A stretch of 64,000 nucleotides of DNA from Anaerofilum sp. An201 (GCF_002160015.1 NZ_NFJT01000002.1:124001-188000); one strand, 5' to 3'. Shown: positions 26,115 to 37,389, counted from the stretch's first letter. The notes: generated from the sequence alone by a model not told the origin. A program made the numbers and translations.

Positions 26115-27478
26115 TTCGTTTCCTCCTCTTGTACGGCCGGGATCGGCAGATGTTTCATGGTGTGGCGATACAGCACCACCGCCACCACGGCGGCCAGCAG
26201 CTCGGCAATGGGGAACGACGCCCACACGCCGGCCAGACCGAAGGGCTTGGACAGCGCCCAGGCCAACGGCGGGATGACGATGAGCTGGCGGATCATCGAG
26301 ACGGTGAGCGACTGCACGCCCTTTCCCAGCGCCTCAAAAGCACCCGCCAGCACAAACCCCACGGTAGACACCACAAAGCCAAGCGAGATGATCCGCAGCG
26401 CCGATGCGCCCATCGCGGACATCCGAGCGTCGGCGCCGAACAAGGCCATGATCGGGCCGGGCAGCAGGGTGAACAGCAGCCAGCCCACCAGCATGATGCC
26501 TCCGGTGACCAGCAGGCTGCTGCGCAGGATCTGGTGCATGCGGTCGCGGCGGCCGGCGCCGTAGTTGAAGCTCATGATGGGGCGCATGCCCTGCACCAGC
26601 CCGCTGGCGGGCATATACACAAAGGTCTGCAGCTTGAAATAGGCGCCGAACACCGCCACCGCCGTCTGGGAAAACGCGGACAGGATGGCGTTGAGCATGC
26701 CCACCAGCAGCGAGGGCAGCGCCACCATCAGGCCGGACGGCACCGCCACGCTGTAGACCTGGGCGGCGACAGCGCCCTTCAGGCGGAATCCCTTCATATG
26801 GATGCGCACCGGACAGTCGCCTTTCACAAACAGGGCCACCGCCAGCGCACAGGCGGTCATCTGCCCGGCGACGGTGGCGATCGCCGCGCCCGGCACCCCC
26901 ATGGCCGGCAGACCGAACAGGCCGAAGATCAGGATGGGGTCCAGCACGATGTTGATGATCGCGCCCACCCCCTGCAGGATCATCGGCGCCACCATGTTGC
27001 CGGTGGCCTGGAAGATCTTTTCGATGAAGATGTGGTACAGGCTGCCGAAGGACAGGCAGATCACGATATAGCTGTACTGGCAGCCCATCTCCAGCACTTC
27101 GGGGTCGGTGGTGAACATCTGCAAAAACGGCCGGGTGCCGAACACACCCACCAGCACGAACAGCAGCGCATGGATGGTGGTGAACACAAGGCCGTGCGCC
27201 GCGGCGTCGTTGGCCTTTTCGGGATCGCCTGCCCCCAGGCTGCGGGCAATGCAGGCATTCAGGCCCACCCCCAGACCCACCGCCACCGCCAGCACCAGGT
27301 TTTGCAGCGGGAAGGCCAGCGACACGGCCGTGAGGGCATTCTGGCTGAGACGGGCCACAAAGATGCTGTCCACCACGTTGTACATCGACTGGATCAGCAT
27401 CGAGATCATGGGCGGCACCGACATCGACAGCAGCAAAGGCAGCACCGGCCGGGTGCCCATCGCGTTGGAAGACGACAT
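26111..27478 (-). CDS. MATE family efflux transporter
   Basis: A 455-residue, twelve-helix sodium- or proton-coupled exporter of the DinF/NorM/MepA type. Visible family features include PVLPLLLSMSVPPMISMLIQ, YNVVDSIFVARLS, the second-half repeat LVQGMRPIMSFNYGAGR, and ALRIISLGFVVSTVGFV. The ATG at 27478 follows AAAGGATGA. A terminator-like hairpin lies in its leader (27509-27568). The ArsC-like gene is translationally coupled downstream. Substrate is unknown; cationic drugs or flavins are typical. Confidence 0.93.
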   Translation of the reverse strand: MSSSNAMGTRPVLPLLLSMSVPPMISMLIQSMYNVVDSIFVARLSQNALTAVSLAFPLQNLVLAVAVGLGVGLNACIARSLGAGDPEKANDAAAHGLVFTTIHALLFVLVGVFGTRPFLQMFTTDPEVLEMGCQYSYIVICLSFGSLYHIFIEKIFQATGNMVAPMILQGVGAIINIVLDPILIFGLFGLPAMGVPGAAIATVAGQMTACALAVALFVKGDCPVRIHMKGFRLKGAVAAQVYSVAVPSGLMVALPSLLVGMLNAILSAFSQTAVAVFGAYFKLQTFVYMPASGLVQGMRPIMSFNYGAGRRDRMHQILRSSLLVTGGIMLVGWLLFTLLPGPIMALFGADARMSAMGASALRIISLGFVVSTVGFVLAGAFEALGKGVQSLTVSMIRQLIVIPPLAWALSKPFGLAGVWASFPIAELLAAVVAVVLYRHTMKHLPIPAVQEEETK

Positions 27479-27508
27479 AGGATCATCCTTTCTCTTTTTG
27501 TTTGCGCA

Positions 27509-27568
27509 CAAAAAAACGGCCATACACTTCTCTGTTTGAAATCAGAAACAGAAAAAGTTATAGCCGTT
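27509..27568 (-). terminator. Terminator or attenuator upstream of the MATE gene
   Basis: On the minus strand AACGGC (27563-27568) pairs with GCCGTT (27515-27520), with an inner CTGTTT..AAACAG hairpin, followed by seven T. It ends the flavoprotein transcript; because it stands 30 bases before the MATE ATG it could also act as an attenuator for read-through. Confidence 0.65.
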
Positions 27569-27620
27569 CGTTGGTATCTGCCCTGTATGGACAGGATAGT
27601 TTCAGACAGAGCATAGTGTA

Positions 27621-28868
27621 TCACACTCTGCCCGGTTTTGTCAAACTCTGCGCCGCCGCGCGCCCCGCCGCGATGCCGCTGCCGAACGCCCAGTGCAGGT
27701 TGAAGCCGCCGCAGTCTCCCACCGCGTCGAGCAGCTCGCCGGTGAGATAGACCCCCTTTGCGCACCGGGAGGCAAAGCTGTCCGGCTCCACCTCGGCCAG
27801 CGGCACGCCGCCGCCGGTGACCTGCGCGCCGTCCCATCCGCCCGCCGTGCCGGTCACCGGCAGACGCCAGCCCTTGAGCAGGCCGGCCAGTGCGTCGATG
27901 TCCGCCGGGCGCAGACGGGAAGGCGGAAGTCCCAGCGGGCCGATGTTTGCCGCTTTCAGCAGATACACCGCCAGCTTTTTGTGCAGCAGGCCGGTGAGAA
28001 GGCTTTCCAGTGTGGGGTAGAGCCCGCTTTTCCGGCGCTGGTGCAGCATGGCCGTCAGGCGGGACCGATCGAGCGCGGGGAAAACGTCCACCTCCGCCTC
28101 ACAGCCGCCCGCCGGCAGACGACTGCTGAGCTGCATGGCCGGGATGCCCGACAGGCCGTATTCGGTGAACTGCACCTCGCCGGTCTCGGAGGCAAGCTCC
28201 TTTCCCCGCGCCAGCAGCCGCACGCCGCACACCGCGCGCACACCTTTCAGCGCTGCCAGGCCGTCCGCTCTGCACCGCAGCGCCGCCAGGCAGGGATACA
28301 GCTTTGTGACCGTGTGCCCCAGCTGCCGGGCCAGCCGGTAGCCGTCCTCTCCCCCGCCCAGCTTGGGCGCGGCCATCCCGCCGCAGGCAAGCACCACCCG
28401 GCGCGCCAGCAGGGCCTTCCCGCCGCCTTCCAGCAGCCAGCCCCCCTTTGCCGGGCGGATGCTCTCCACCGCAAAGCCGCACAGCTCCTGCACGCCCCGG
28501 CCCAGCGCCTCCAGGCGCAGCGTGTCCAGCACGATGGCCGCCTGGTTGCCCGACGGGTACACCCGTCCTTCGGCCCCCTCGCTCCACAGCAGCCCGCCCT
28601 TTTCAAAAAAACGCAGCACCTGGGCCGAGGGGATCTGCTCCAGCATCCGGCGCAGCGTGCTGCCGTCGGCGGTGTGGTAGTGGCAGGCGGCGTCGGAATC
28701 GCGGTTTTCCAGGTTGCAGCGCCCGTTGCCGGTGGCCAGCAGCTTTTTGCCCACACGGTCCTGCTTTTCCAGCACGGCCACCGGACCTGCGCCCAGCCGC
28801 GCCGCCGCGATCGCCGCCGCCAGCCCCGACGCGCCGCCCCCCACGATCGCCACCGCTGCCTGTTCCAT
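27621..28868 (-). CDS. HI0933/BaiN-like flavoprotein oxidoreductase
   Basis: A 415-residue NAD(P)/FAD-dependent protein. The dinucleotide motif AIVGGGASGLAAAIAAARLG begins at residue 7, followed by GKKLLATGNGRCNL, a hallmark of the HI0933/YhiN family. ACGGMAAPKLGG and the C-terminal TGGGVPLAEVEPDSFASR with GDCGGFNLHWAFGSG complete the fold. Some relatives reduce bile-acid intermediates (BaiN) but most are uncharacterised, so the substrate is left open. GGGAGG precedes the ATG, and the gene has its own promoter. Confidence 0.9.
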   Translation of the reverse strand: MEQAAVAIVGGGASGLAAAIAAARLGAGPVAVLEKQDRVGKKLLATGNGRCNLENRDSDAACHYHTADGSTLRRMLEQIPSAQVLRFFEKGGLLWSEGAEGRVYPSGNQAAIVLDTLRLEALGRGVQELCGFAVESIRPAKGGWLLEGGGKALLARRVVLACGGMAAPKLGGGEDGYRLARQLGHTVTKLYPCLAALRCRADGLAALKGVRAVCGVRLLARGKELASETGEVQFTEYGLSGIPAMQLSSRLPAGGCEAEVDVFPALDRSRLTAMLHQRRKSGLYPTLESLLTGLLHKKLAVYLLKAANIGPLGLPPSRLRPADIDALAGLLKGWRLPVTGTAGGWDGAQVTGGGVPLAEVEPDSFASRCAKGVYLTGELLDAVGDCGGFNLHWAFGSGIAAGRAAAQSLTKPGRV

Positions 28869-28906
28869 CTGCCGTTTCCTCCCTGCTCTTCGTTGTACTG
28901 GGCACT

Positions 28907-28935
28907 ATTGTAGCGAAATCCGCCCGCTTTTGCAA
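28907..28935 (-). promoter_or_regulatory. Promoter of the HI0933-type gene
   Basis: TTGCAA (28930-28935) and TACAAT (28907-28912) on the minus strand with a 17-base spacer. Confidence 0.75.
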
Positions 28936-28954
28936 ACATTGCCTCCATTTTCTC

Positions 28955-28982
28955 TTGACAGACGGCTGCAATGTGGTATATT
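28955..28982 (+). promoter_or_regulatory. Promoter of the DUF3796-XRE pair
   Basis: TTGACA (28955-28960) and TATATT (28977-28982) with a 16-base spacer. The -10 lies inside the left arm of the palindrome at 28970-29012. Confidence 0.75.
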
Positions 28983-29012
28983 TATATCATAAAGAGCGAA
29001 ATACACCACATT
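28970..29012 (+). promoter_or_regulatory. Palindromic operator over the -10 and start site
   Basis: AATGTGGTATATTT (28970-28983) and AAATACACCACATT (28999-29012) are inverted repeats matching at 13 of 14 positions. The position over the -10 and +1 indicates repression, most simply by the XRE protein of the same operon. Confidence 0.65.
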
Positions 29013-29030
29013 ACAGAAAGGGGAATTCGT

Positions 29031-29377
29031 ATGAATCGCAACCGTCTGCACTTCAATCCGCTGGCCCTTTTGTCGCTGCTGGCTCTGCTGGCCCCGGTGT
29101 GCCGCAACACCGGGATGTATGGGTTTTTGGGCTTTCTGGTGTATCTCCCGTACTGGCGGGTGCTGCCGGACGAGCTGTTCCTGCTGAACCTGCGCCGCGC
29201 CGCCACCGCCGCTTTTCTGGCCCAGACGCTGCTGCTGTTGGCGGCGCTGCCGGTGTGTGTGCTGGGGCTGCGCCAGTCGGTGGGCGCGGCGTTCGGCGTC
29301 TGCTTTGCGGCGGGCGTGATCTGGTTCAGCCTGCACCTGAGCTGGCTGGAGTGGAAGGAAAAGCGAGGGCAGGAGGA

Positions 29378-29381
<4 letters not shown>
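29031..29381 (+). CDS. DUF3796-like small membrane protein
   Basis: A 116-residue integral membrane protein with four hydrophobic stretches (about 12-25, 31-44, 60-78, 84-105) and a charged end WLEWKEKRGQEE. It matches the layout of DUF3796 proteins, which are encoded next to a small XRE regulator in many Firmicutes. GAAAGGGG precedes the ATG. The stop overlaps the regulator start. Function is not known; a regulator-linked membrane signalling or immunity role is a guess from the pairing. Confidence 0.75.
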
Positions 29382-31070
<1,689 letters not shown>

Positions 31071-31092
31071 TCGCCCGCGATGCAAGCCCGTA

Positions 31093-31137
31093 TGGCCGCG
31101 CACTCCCCTTTCCGGGCGTGCGCGGCCGTTTTGCTTT
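31093..31137 (+). terminator. Terminator of gdhA
   Basis: GGCCGCGCAC and GTGCGCGGCC form a 10-bp stem with extension, followed by GTTTTGCTTT. Confidence 0.8.
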
Positions 31138-31151
31138 GAGGAGGAACCACC

Positions 31152-31991
31152 ATGTTCATTCGATGCGACAGCTGCGGAAAGCTGTTCAACTACGAGAAAA
31201 ACGACGGTGTCTGCCCGCACTGCGCGGCCTTCAACTCGCCGCCCGCCCCCGGCGGTGAACCGGAGCAGGCGTCTGTCTCCTACGAGGCCGCCGAGCCTCA
31301 GCCGTTTTCCGAAGAGGCGGAGGAGGAGGAAACGTTCTTTTCCCCGCAGCCGTCCGTTTCCGCTTCCCCGGCGGCAGACAAACCGCGTTCCCGCAAAAGC
31401 CGCCGCGGCTGCGGGTGCGTTCTGGCTGTCCTCCTGGCGCTGGTGATTGCCGTGATCGGCGTGCAGATCTGGCAGCGCGTCACCCGGAAGGACCGCTGGA
31501 CCGAGCAGATGCAGCAGACCGAAGCGCCCTCCGTGCAGGCCTTTGAAGCGGGACAGACCGTGCAGATCGGCTCGTACACCGCCTGTGCGGCGGATGCGGC
31601 GGTGATCGCACTGCCCGAAGGCTCCGAGCAGCTGCCCGAGGGGGAGATGGCGGTGGGAATTCAAATGGACTTCGCAGTGGACGATGAGTACCCCGACTCC
31701 GACACCTGGTACCATTCCCTCATCCCGGCGCCGTATGTGATGCTGGAGGACGGCCGCTGCCGCACGATGATGGATACCTGGCTGCTGAGCAGCTATTCCT
31801 CTCCCCTGTATTCCCAGTGCGTGGAGGTGGACGCGCTGTATTACGGCGACGAGGGCAGCGGCATGGTCTATTTCGTGGTGCCCGCCGGCACCGATACGGT
31901 CACGCTGTGCCTGGAACAGCGGGAGCCATCCGACAATTCTCTGACCTGCATCTATGAACTGACGCTGCCCGTAACGGAGGTGTCCGAATGA
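31152..31991 (+). CDS. Zinc-ribbon membrane protein with outer domain, unknown function
   Basis: A 279-residue protein. A two-CxxC zinc ribbon (CDSCGKLFNYEKNDGVCPHC, residues 5-24) is followed by an acidic, Pro-rich linker, a basic patch (KPRSRKSRRGCGC), one transmembrane helix (about 90-112) and an outer domain of about 165 residues with beta-strand character (VGIQMDFAVDDEY; GMVYFVVPAGTDTVTLCLEQ), resembling DUF4352-like folds. GAGGAGG-like AGGAGGAACC precedes the ATG. It is coupled to the next gene (ATGA). No family could be named with confidence. Confidence 0.7.
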   Translation: MFIRCDSCGKLFNYEKNDGVCPHCAAFNSPPAPGGEPEQASVSYEAAEPQPFSEEAEEEETFFSPQPSVSASPAADKPRSRKSRRGCGCVLAVLLALVIAVIGVQIWQRVTRKDRWTEQMQQTEAPSVQAFEAGQTVQIGSYTACAADAAVIALPEGSEQLPEGEMAVGIQMDFAVDDEYPDSDTWYHSLIPAPYVMLEDGRCRTMMDTWLLSSYSSPLYSQCVEVDALYYGDEGSGMVYFVVPAGTDTVTLCLEQREPSDNSLTCIYELTLPVTEVSE

Positions 31992-32494
31992 AAAATCGTT
32001 CTTCGAGACTGCGGCCTGTGTGGATCGCGCTGGGCGTGATCCTCTTTCTGGATATTGGCATCACCCTGCTGGGAGACCTGTTCTCCTCCCTCTCGGTCGG
32101 CTCCACAAACAGCGACCTGTACGAGGACATCCTGCCGGTGGTGCAGGGCACGCCCACCGTGCGCAGCATCGACCCGGTGTATGTGACCGAATACCAGGAA
32201 TTCTACGAGATCGAGCTGATGCTGGAAAACACCGGCTGGTACGGTGATTATCTGTACGACTACCGCTTCCGCTGCATCCCCTCCGAGGGTGACGCCGATT
32301 CCATGTACATCAGCTACCCCTCCGACATCACCGATTTTTCGGAGTCCGCGCGGGATTACCTGCCCGCCGGGCGCACCGTGCCCTGCCGTCTGGTGCTGGT
32401 GGCTCCGCTGGGCAGCTCCGGCACCGAGGTGGAGCTGCAATACGAGACCATCAACGACGACCTGCTGGATCTGTGCACCATCCAGCTGCCCTGA
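31988..32494 (+). CDS. Single-pass exported protein of unknown function
   Basis: A 168-residue protein with an N-terminal transmembrane anchor (about 11-31, VWIALGVILFLDIGITLLGD) and an outer beta-rich domain (FYEIELMLENTGWYGDYLY; RLVLVAPLGSSGTEVELQY). The outer part has the same kind of layout as that of the preceding gene product, and the two starts and stops overlap, so they probably form a pair. Its ligand and role are unknown. Confidence 0.65.
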   Translation: MKNRSSRLRPVWIALGVILFLDIGITLLGDLFSSLSVGSTNSDLYEDILPVVQGTPTVRSIDPVYVTEYQEFYEIELMLENTGWYGDYLYDYRFRCIPSEGDADSMYISYPSDITDFSESARDYLPAGRTVPCRLVLVAPLGSSGTEVELQYETINDDLLDLCTIQLP

Positions 32495-32503
32495 CACACA
32501 GCG

Positions 32504-32545
32504 ATCCCCCGCTCTGCCCTGCGCAGAGCGGGGGATTTCTCTGTT
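32504..32545. terminator. Bidirectional terminator between convergent genes
   Basis: ATCCCCCGCTCTGC and GCAGAGCGGGGGAT form a 14-bp stem with T-rich flank on the plus side. It serves the gene pair on plus and the DUF6512 gene on minus. Confidence 0.75.
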
Positions 32546-33075
32546 TACAGGCCGTATGTCCCGGTGACCGGGTCGAGGAACAGTGCGATGTGAGGCGGCC
32601 AATAGGTGAAGACGGCAAAGCACACCGTCAGCGCCGCCAGCACCACCACCGCCGCCCAGACCGCCCATCTGCGCCGCTGCCAGGCGCACGGACGGCGCAG
32701 CATCCGCCAGGCGGTCCACCACGCCAGCAGCACCGCCACCGCAAAGATGCCGATGTCCACCGGTACGAAGTTGCGTCCGACGACGCCGGTGTAGGTGTAG
32801 AACAGCACCACCACCGCCGCCATCCCCGCCAGCACCCCCGCCGCGCGGGAGGTCCAGAAGGCCCGCAGCCTGCGCCCGTACACCGCGTATTCGGCCAGCG
32901 AGAAGAACAGCATCGGCCAGAACACCAGCTTCAGGTGCTCCCAGGTGCTCTCGTTCACCGCGCCGATCACCGCCCCCTGCGGCCCGAGCCATTCATATAC
33001 AAAATGCAGCAGTGTGCCGGCTGTCAGGGTGAACAGCGTGCCGGCCACCGCCGCGCTGCGGATCGTTTTCATCAT
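32545..33075 (-). CDS. DUF6512-like integral membrane protein
   Basis: A 176-residue protein with about five or six transmembrane helices. The segment GAVNESTWEHLKLVFWPMLF (about 39-58), with its polar NESxWEH motif, is the most conserved-looking part and matches the DUF6512 group. An ATG at 33072 is an equally possible start because GGGAGG is close upstream. It is transcribed toward the shared terminator. Function is unknown. Confidence 0.75.
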   Translation of the reverse strand: MMKTIRSAAVAGTLFTLTAGTLLHFVYEWLGPQGAVIGAVNESTWEHLKLVFWPMLFFSLAEYAVYGRRLRAFWTSRAAGVLAGMAAVVVLFYTYTGVVGRNFVPVDIGIFAVAVLLAWWTAWRMLRRPCAWQRRRWAVWAAVVVLAALTVCFAVFTYWPPHIALFLDPVTGTYGL

Positions 33076-33146
33076 GCTCCCTCCCTGCTTTGTTCTGCAT
33101 GCAGTATACGCAGCAGAGCGCCGCCGTGACACAGCCCCGCGCAATC

Positions 33147-33189
33147 TGACAATTTTGTCACGCGGCGGCGGGAAAGTTTCTGGTATAAT
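33147..33189 (+). promoter_or_regulatory. Activator-type promoter of the two-component genes
   Basis: TATAAT (33184-33189) has no -35 hexamer at the right distance. Instead the palindrome TGACAATTTTGTCA (33147-33160) ends 23 bases upstream of it, the place of a class II activator. The spacing of TGTCA to the -10 is the same as at 34877-34910 before the ABC genes. Confidence 0.6.
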
Positions 33190-33213
33190 CAAAGGGAAAC
33201 GGAGGGATGCCGA

Positions 33214-33885
33214 ATGAAACTGCTGCTTGTGGAGGACGAGGAAGCCATCCGCGCGCCGCTGCGCTGCCTGCTGGAAAACGCGGGCTGGCAGGTGGACACC
33301 GCCGCCGGTGTGGCCGAGGCGCGGGAAAAGCTGGAACAGGGCGGCTGGGACGCGCTTCTGGTGGACCTGGGCCTGCCGGACGGCAGCGGCTACACCGTGT
33401 GCCACGCGGCCCGCCGGTGCAGCGACGCGGCCGTCATCATCCTCACCGCGCGGGGCGACGAGAGCAGCGTGGTGCGCGGGCTGGACAGCGGCGCCGACGA
33501 CTATGTGACCAAGCCCTTCCGGGCGGCCGAACTGCTGGGAAGGCTGCGCGCCGTACAGCGGCGGCGCGGCCTGCACCCGGCCTACCGGCTGGGAGGCCTG
33601 ACCGTCGACACCGCGCGCGCCTGCGTTTTGCAGCACGGGCGGGAGGTGGCGCTGTCGGCCACCGAATACCGGCTGCTGCTGGTGTTTCTGCGCCACGCCG
33701 GGCAGACCCTGCAGCGCGGCCAGCTCCTGCAGCTGTGGGACGACACCGGCAGCTTTGTGAACGACAACACCCTCACCGTCACCGTCAAGCGCCTGCGCGA
33801 AAAGCTGGGCGAGGACGGCGCGCGCATCCGGACGGTGCGGGGACTGGGCTATCGACTGGAGGGGGATGTGGATGTACAGCCGTGA
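33214..33885 (+). CDS. OmpR-family response regulator
   Basis: A 223-residue transcription factor. The receiver domain (1-118) has acidic EDEE, phospho-acceptor Asp in LLVDLGLPDGSGY (near 51), Thr in ILTAR and KPFRAAELLGR. The winged helix follows (VALSATEYRLLLVFLRHAG; NTLTVTVKRLREKLGEDGAR; VRGLGYRLEG). GGAGGGATG lies upstream of the ATG. The downstream kinase and ABC exporter point to an antimicrobial-peptide or envelope-stress response; binding sites are suggested at its own promoter and at 34866-34881. Confidence 0.95.
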   Translation: MKLLLVEDEEAIRAPLRCLLENAGWQVDTAAGVAEAREKLEQGGWDALLVDLGLPDGSGYTVCHAARRCSDAAVIILTARGDESSVVRGLDSGADDYVTKPFRAAELLGRLRAVQRRRGLHPAYRLGGLTVDTARACVLQHGREVALSATEYRLLLVFLRHAGQTLQRGQLLQLWDDTGSFVNDNTLTVTVKRLREKLGEDGARIRTVRGLGYRLEGDVDVQP

Positions 33886-34864
33886 AACATGGACGATGGC
33901 GGCAGGCATGCTGGCCCTGACGCTGGCGGCAGCGGCGGCGGGCGGTCTGCTGTGCGGCAGCGGGACGGCGCTGCTGTGTGCGGGGCTGGGCCTTGCGCTC
34001 ACCGGCATTGCCGTGGGCGGCGCGCTGGCGCGTCTGCGGGAGGTGGCCCGGCTGGGCGACTATCTGGCCGCTGTCTATGCGGGCGGGCAGACGGCCGACA
34101 TCCGGGACCAGCGCCCCGGCGAGCTGAGCCGCCTGAAGGACGACCTGTACAAGGTCACCACCATCCTGCGGCGGCAGGCCGCCCAGCTGGAACAGGACAA
34201 GCGCTTTTTGAGCGACACGCTGGGCAACATCGCGCACCAGCTGAAAACACCGCTCTGCGCCATCCTTCTGCAAGCCGAGCTGTGGGAGAGCGGCGCGGGC
34301 AGCGGGCGGGACGAATGCGCCCGCCAGGTCCAGCAGCAGGCGCTGCGGATGCAGTGGCTGGTGCAGCAGCTGCTGCGGCTTTCCCGGCTGGATGCGGGGG
34401 TGGTGGAATTCGTGCGGCAGGCGCAGTCTGCCCGGCAGCTGATCGAACGGGCGGCGGAGGGGGTGGAGCCTCTGTTCCGGCGCCGGCAGGTGCGGCTGGA
34501 GATCCGGTGCCGGGAGGACGCCGTGTGCAGCTGCGACGGCGAATGGACGGCGCAGGCGCTGCTGAACCTTCTGCAGAACGCCGCCGAGCACTCCCCCGCC
34601 GGGGCCGCGGTGCGGGTGAGCTTTTCGGCGTCGCCGCTGGACGTCTGCTTTGCGGTGGAGGACGAGGGCGGCGGCATCCCGGAGAGCGAGCTGCCCCACC
34701 TGTTCGAGCGGTTCTGGCGGGGAAAACACGCCCGCCCCGGCTCGGCGGGGATCGGGCTTTCGCTGGCAAAGGCCATCGCAGAGGGACAGGGCGGCAGCCT
34801 CACCGCCGAAAACATCCCCGGCGGCGCACGGCTCACTCTGCGTCTGTTCCACTGCCCGGTGTAG
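33872..34864 (+). CDS. Sensor histidine kinase with short membrane sensor
   Basis: A 330-residue kinase. Two transmembrane helices (about 7-27 and 31-51) are joined by only a few residues, so almost nothing protrudes outside, as in intramembrane-sensing BceS-type kinases. A HAMP-like linker is followed by the H box NIAHQLKTPL (His near 122), N box LLNLLQNAAEHSP, G1 VEDEGGGIPESELPHLFERF and G2 GIGLSLAKAIAEGQGG. The ATG at 33872 fits GGAGG better than the ATG at 33866. It overlaps the regulator gene by 14 bp. The signal is probably relayed by the adjacent ABC transporter. Confidence 0.93.
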   Translation: MYSRETWTMAAGMLALTLAAAAAGGLLCGSGTALLCAGLGLALTGIAVGGALARLREVARLGDYLAAVYAGGQTADIRDQRPGELSRLKDDLYKVTTILRRQAAQLEQDKRFLSDTLGNIAHQLKTPLCAILLQAELWESGAGSGRDECARQVQQQALRMQWLVQQLLRLSRLDAGVVEFVRQAQSARQLIERAAEGVEPLFRRRQVRLEIRCREDAVCSCDGEWTAQALLNLLQNAAEHSPAGAAVRVSFSASPLDVCFAVEDEGGGIPESELPHLFERFWRGKHARPGSAGIGLSLAKAIAEGQGGSLTAENIPGGARLTLRLFHCPV

Positions 34865-34865
34865 C

Positions 34866-34910
34866 TGTCACCGTCCTGTCATCGGCGGCGGGTATCCTTG
34901 GCGGTACAGG
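34866..34910 (+). promoter_or_regulatory. Candidate regulator binding sites and promoter of the ABC genes
   Basis: Two TGTCA motifs (34866-34870 and 34877-34881) are spaced 11 bp apart. The second is followed by CGGCGGCGGG and, after 23 bases in total, by a weak -10 TACAGG (34905-34910). The layout copies that of the regulator promoter at 33156-33189. Confidence 0.5.
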
Positions 34911-34939
34911 GACACCCTGAACACACAGGAGGGATGAGC

Positions 34940-35613
<674 letters not shown>

Positions 35614-35617
<4 letters not shown>

Positions 35618-37389
35618 AAGCGATCTGGTATCTGACATGGCGGCAGCTCTGCCGCGACAAAAGCCAGACCCTGCTGGCGCTGGTGTGCGTCTGGGTCTGC
35701 CAGCTGCTGCTGGCGGCGGCGGTGCTGGGCGGGGCGTCGATGGAGGCCGCCATCGCCCCGAAGGACACCCAATACTACACCCCCTTCGTGCGCGCGGCGG
35801 CCGGGATGCTGGCGGTGCTGCTGGCGATCGCCTCCGCGCTGCTGGTGCACAGCGTGCTGGACGCCTCGGCGGCGCGCCGGGTGCGGATGCTGGGGCAGCT
35901 GGCCAGTGTGGGCGCCACACGCCGTCAGCTGCGTGCCAGCGTGTTTCTGGAGGCGCTCTTGCTGGGCACGGCGGCCATCCCCCTCGCCATCCTGTGCGCG
36001 ATGGCGGGGCTGGCGGCGGCATTCGGACTGATGCAGGGGCTGGAGCTGTTCCGCGGCCAGCCGCTGCGGCTGGTGGTATCGCCCCAGGCACTGGGCCTGT
36101 GCGCGGCGTGCGGGTTCGTATCGCTGGCGCTGGCCTGCATCGGGCCGGCCAAGCGGGCGTTTCGCCTGTCCCCGCTGGAGGCGCTGCGCGAGGGCGGAAT
36201 GGCGGGCAGCGTGCGCCGGGCCGGTCGGTGGAAGGCCGGACGCTCTCCCGTTGCCCAGCTGGCCGCGCGCAGTCTGCGCCGGCCGGGGATGCGGGGCAGC
36301 ATCGTGACCATCGCGGTGTGCGTGATGCTCACCGTCTGCGGCACCGTGTTCGCCCGGGCCGTGCAGCACAGCTATCTGGAATACGGGGAATTCCCCTTTT
36401 CCTACCGGGTATACCTGTGGGCCAGGGAGGGCTGGCCGGACGAGGAACTGCAAAAGATCCGGCAGAGCATCGACGCGCCTTCGATCACCGCGGAGCTGTT
36501 CAACTACTATTCCACAACAGGCGTCCGCACGATGTTCCAGCTGGCCGTTTTAGAGGACGATGACTTCGCCGCCTGGTACGGCGCGCCGCTGCCGGGAGAA
36601 ACCGGAGAAGAACTGCGCTGTGTGGTGTCCACCGCGGACAGCAGCCCGGACACCACTCCTGCCGCAGAGAGCGGGTTGCGGGTATTGGGCAGTACACCGC
36701 TGACCGAGAGCGCGGCGTGCGATGTGCCGCTTCCAATGCATCTGGGCCGTCAGCTGGCCTACGAAGCCGCCCTGTGGCAGGGGAACGGGCGGATGCTGGT
36801 GACCTGCCGCAGCGAGTTGGAACGTCTGATTCCCTCCACCGGGCCGGACACCGTTCGCAGCATCGCGGTCTATGTGGACACGCAGGACGGCGCAGCGATC
36901 ACCGAGCAGCTGTACCGTCCCGAAGGGGTCGAGTACACGGTGCAGGACTACACCCCCACCTCGGAGGCGGTGGTCCGCAGGGAGTTTATCCGGCAGTTCC
37001 TGCACATCTTCCTCACCGGATTCCTGGCGCTGGTGTGGGTCGTCTGCGCGGCCAGCGTGCTGAATGTCACCGGCGCGCAGATGCGCTCGCGGCGGCAGGA
37101 GCTGGCGCTGCTGCGCAGTGCGGGCATGACCGTCCGCCAGCTGCGTCGGATGCTGTGGCGGGAATGCGCGCTGTGCGGCGCGGCCGGTCTGCCCATCGGC
37201 GCTGCGGCGGGGCTGCTGGCCGGATGGCCGATCGCCGTGGTCTTGAACCAGCGTATGGGCGAAATGCTGCCGCTGTGGGGTCTTGTGCTCACTGCCGCCG
37301 GGGTGGCCGCCGTACTGGCGCTGGCCGGGCGGGTGTGCCGGCAGCATCTGGCCGAGCTGGATCTGGCCCGGCTGCTGCGGCAGGAATAA
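35614..37389 (+). CDS. FtsX-type ABC exporter permease
   Basis: A 591-residue membrane protein. A first block of hydrophobic helices (about 20-40, 60-85, 110-140, 155-175, 225-250) includes an FtsX domain ([27 protein letters not shown]). An extracellular region of about 200 residues (270-455) follows, then a second FtsX domain ([20 protein letters not shown]) with three helices (about 470-575). Two FtsX domains around a large outer domain suit Bce/Vex-type exporters that handle peptide antibiotics and signal to a partner kinase. The substrate is not known. Confidence 0.88.

Noticed and set aside
33120-33175. Longer imperfect inverted repeat (CGCCGCC..GGCGGCG) around the regulator site as a terminator
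   Set aside because: It is gapped and has no T run; the inner TGACAATTTTGTCA explains it better as a binding site.
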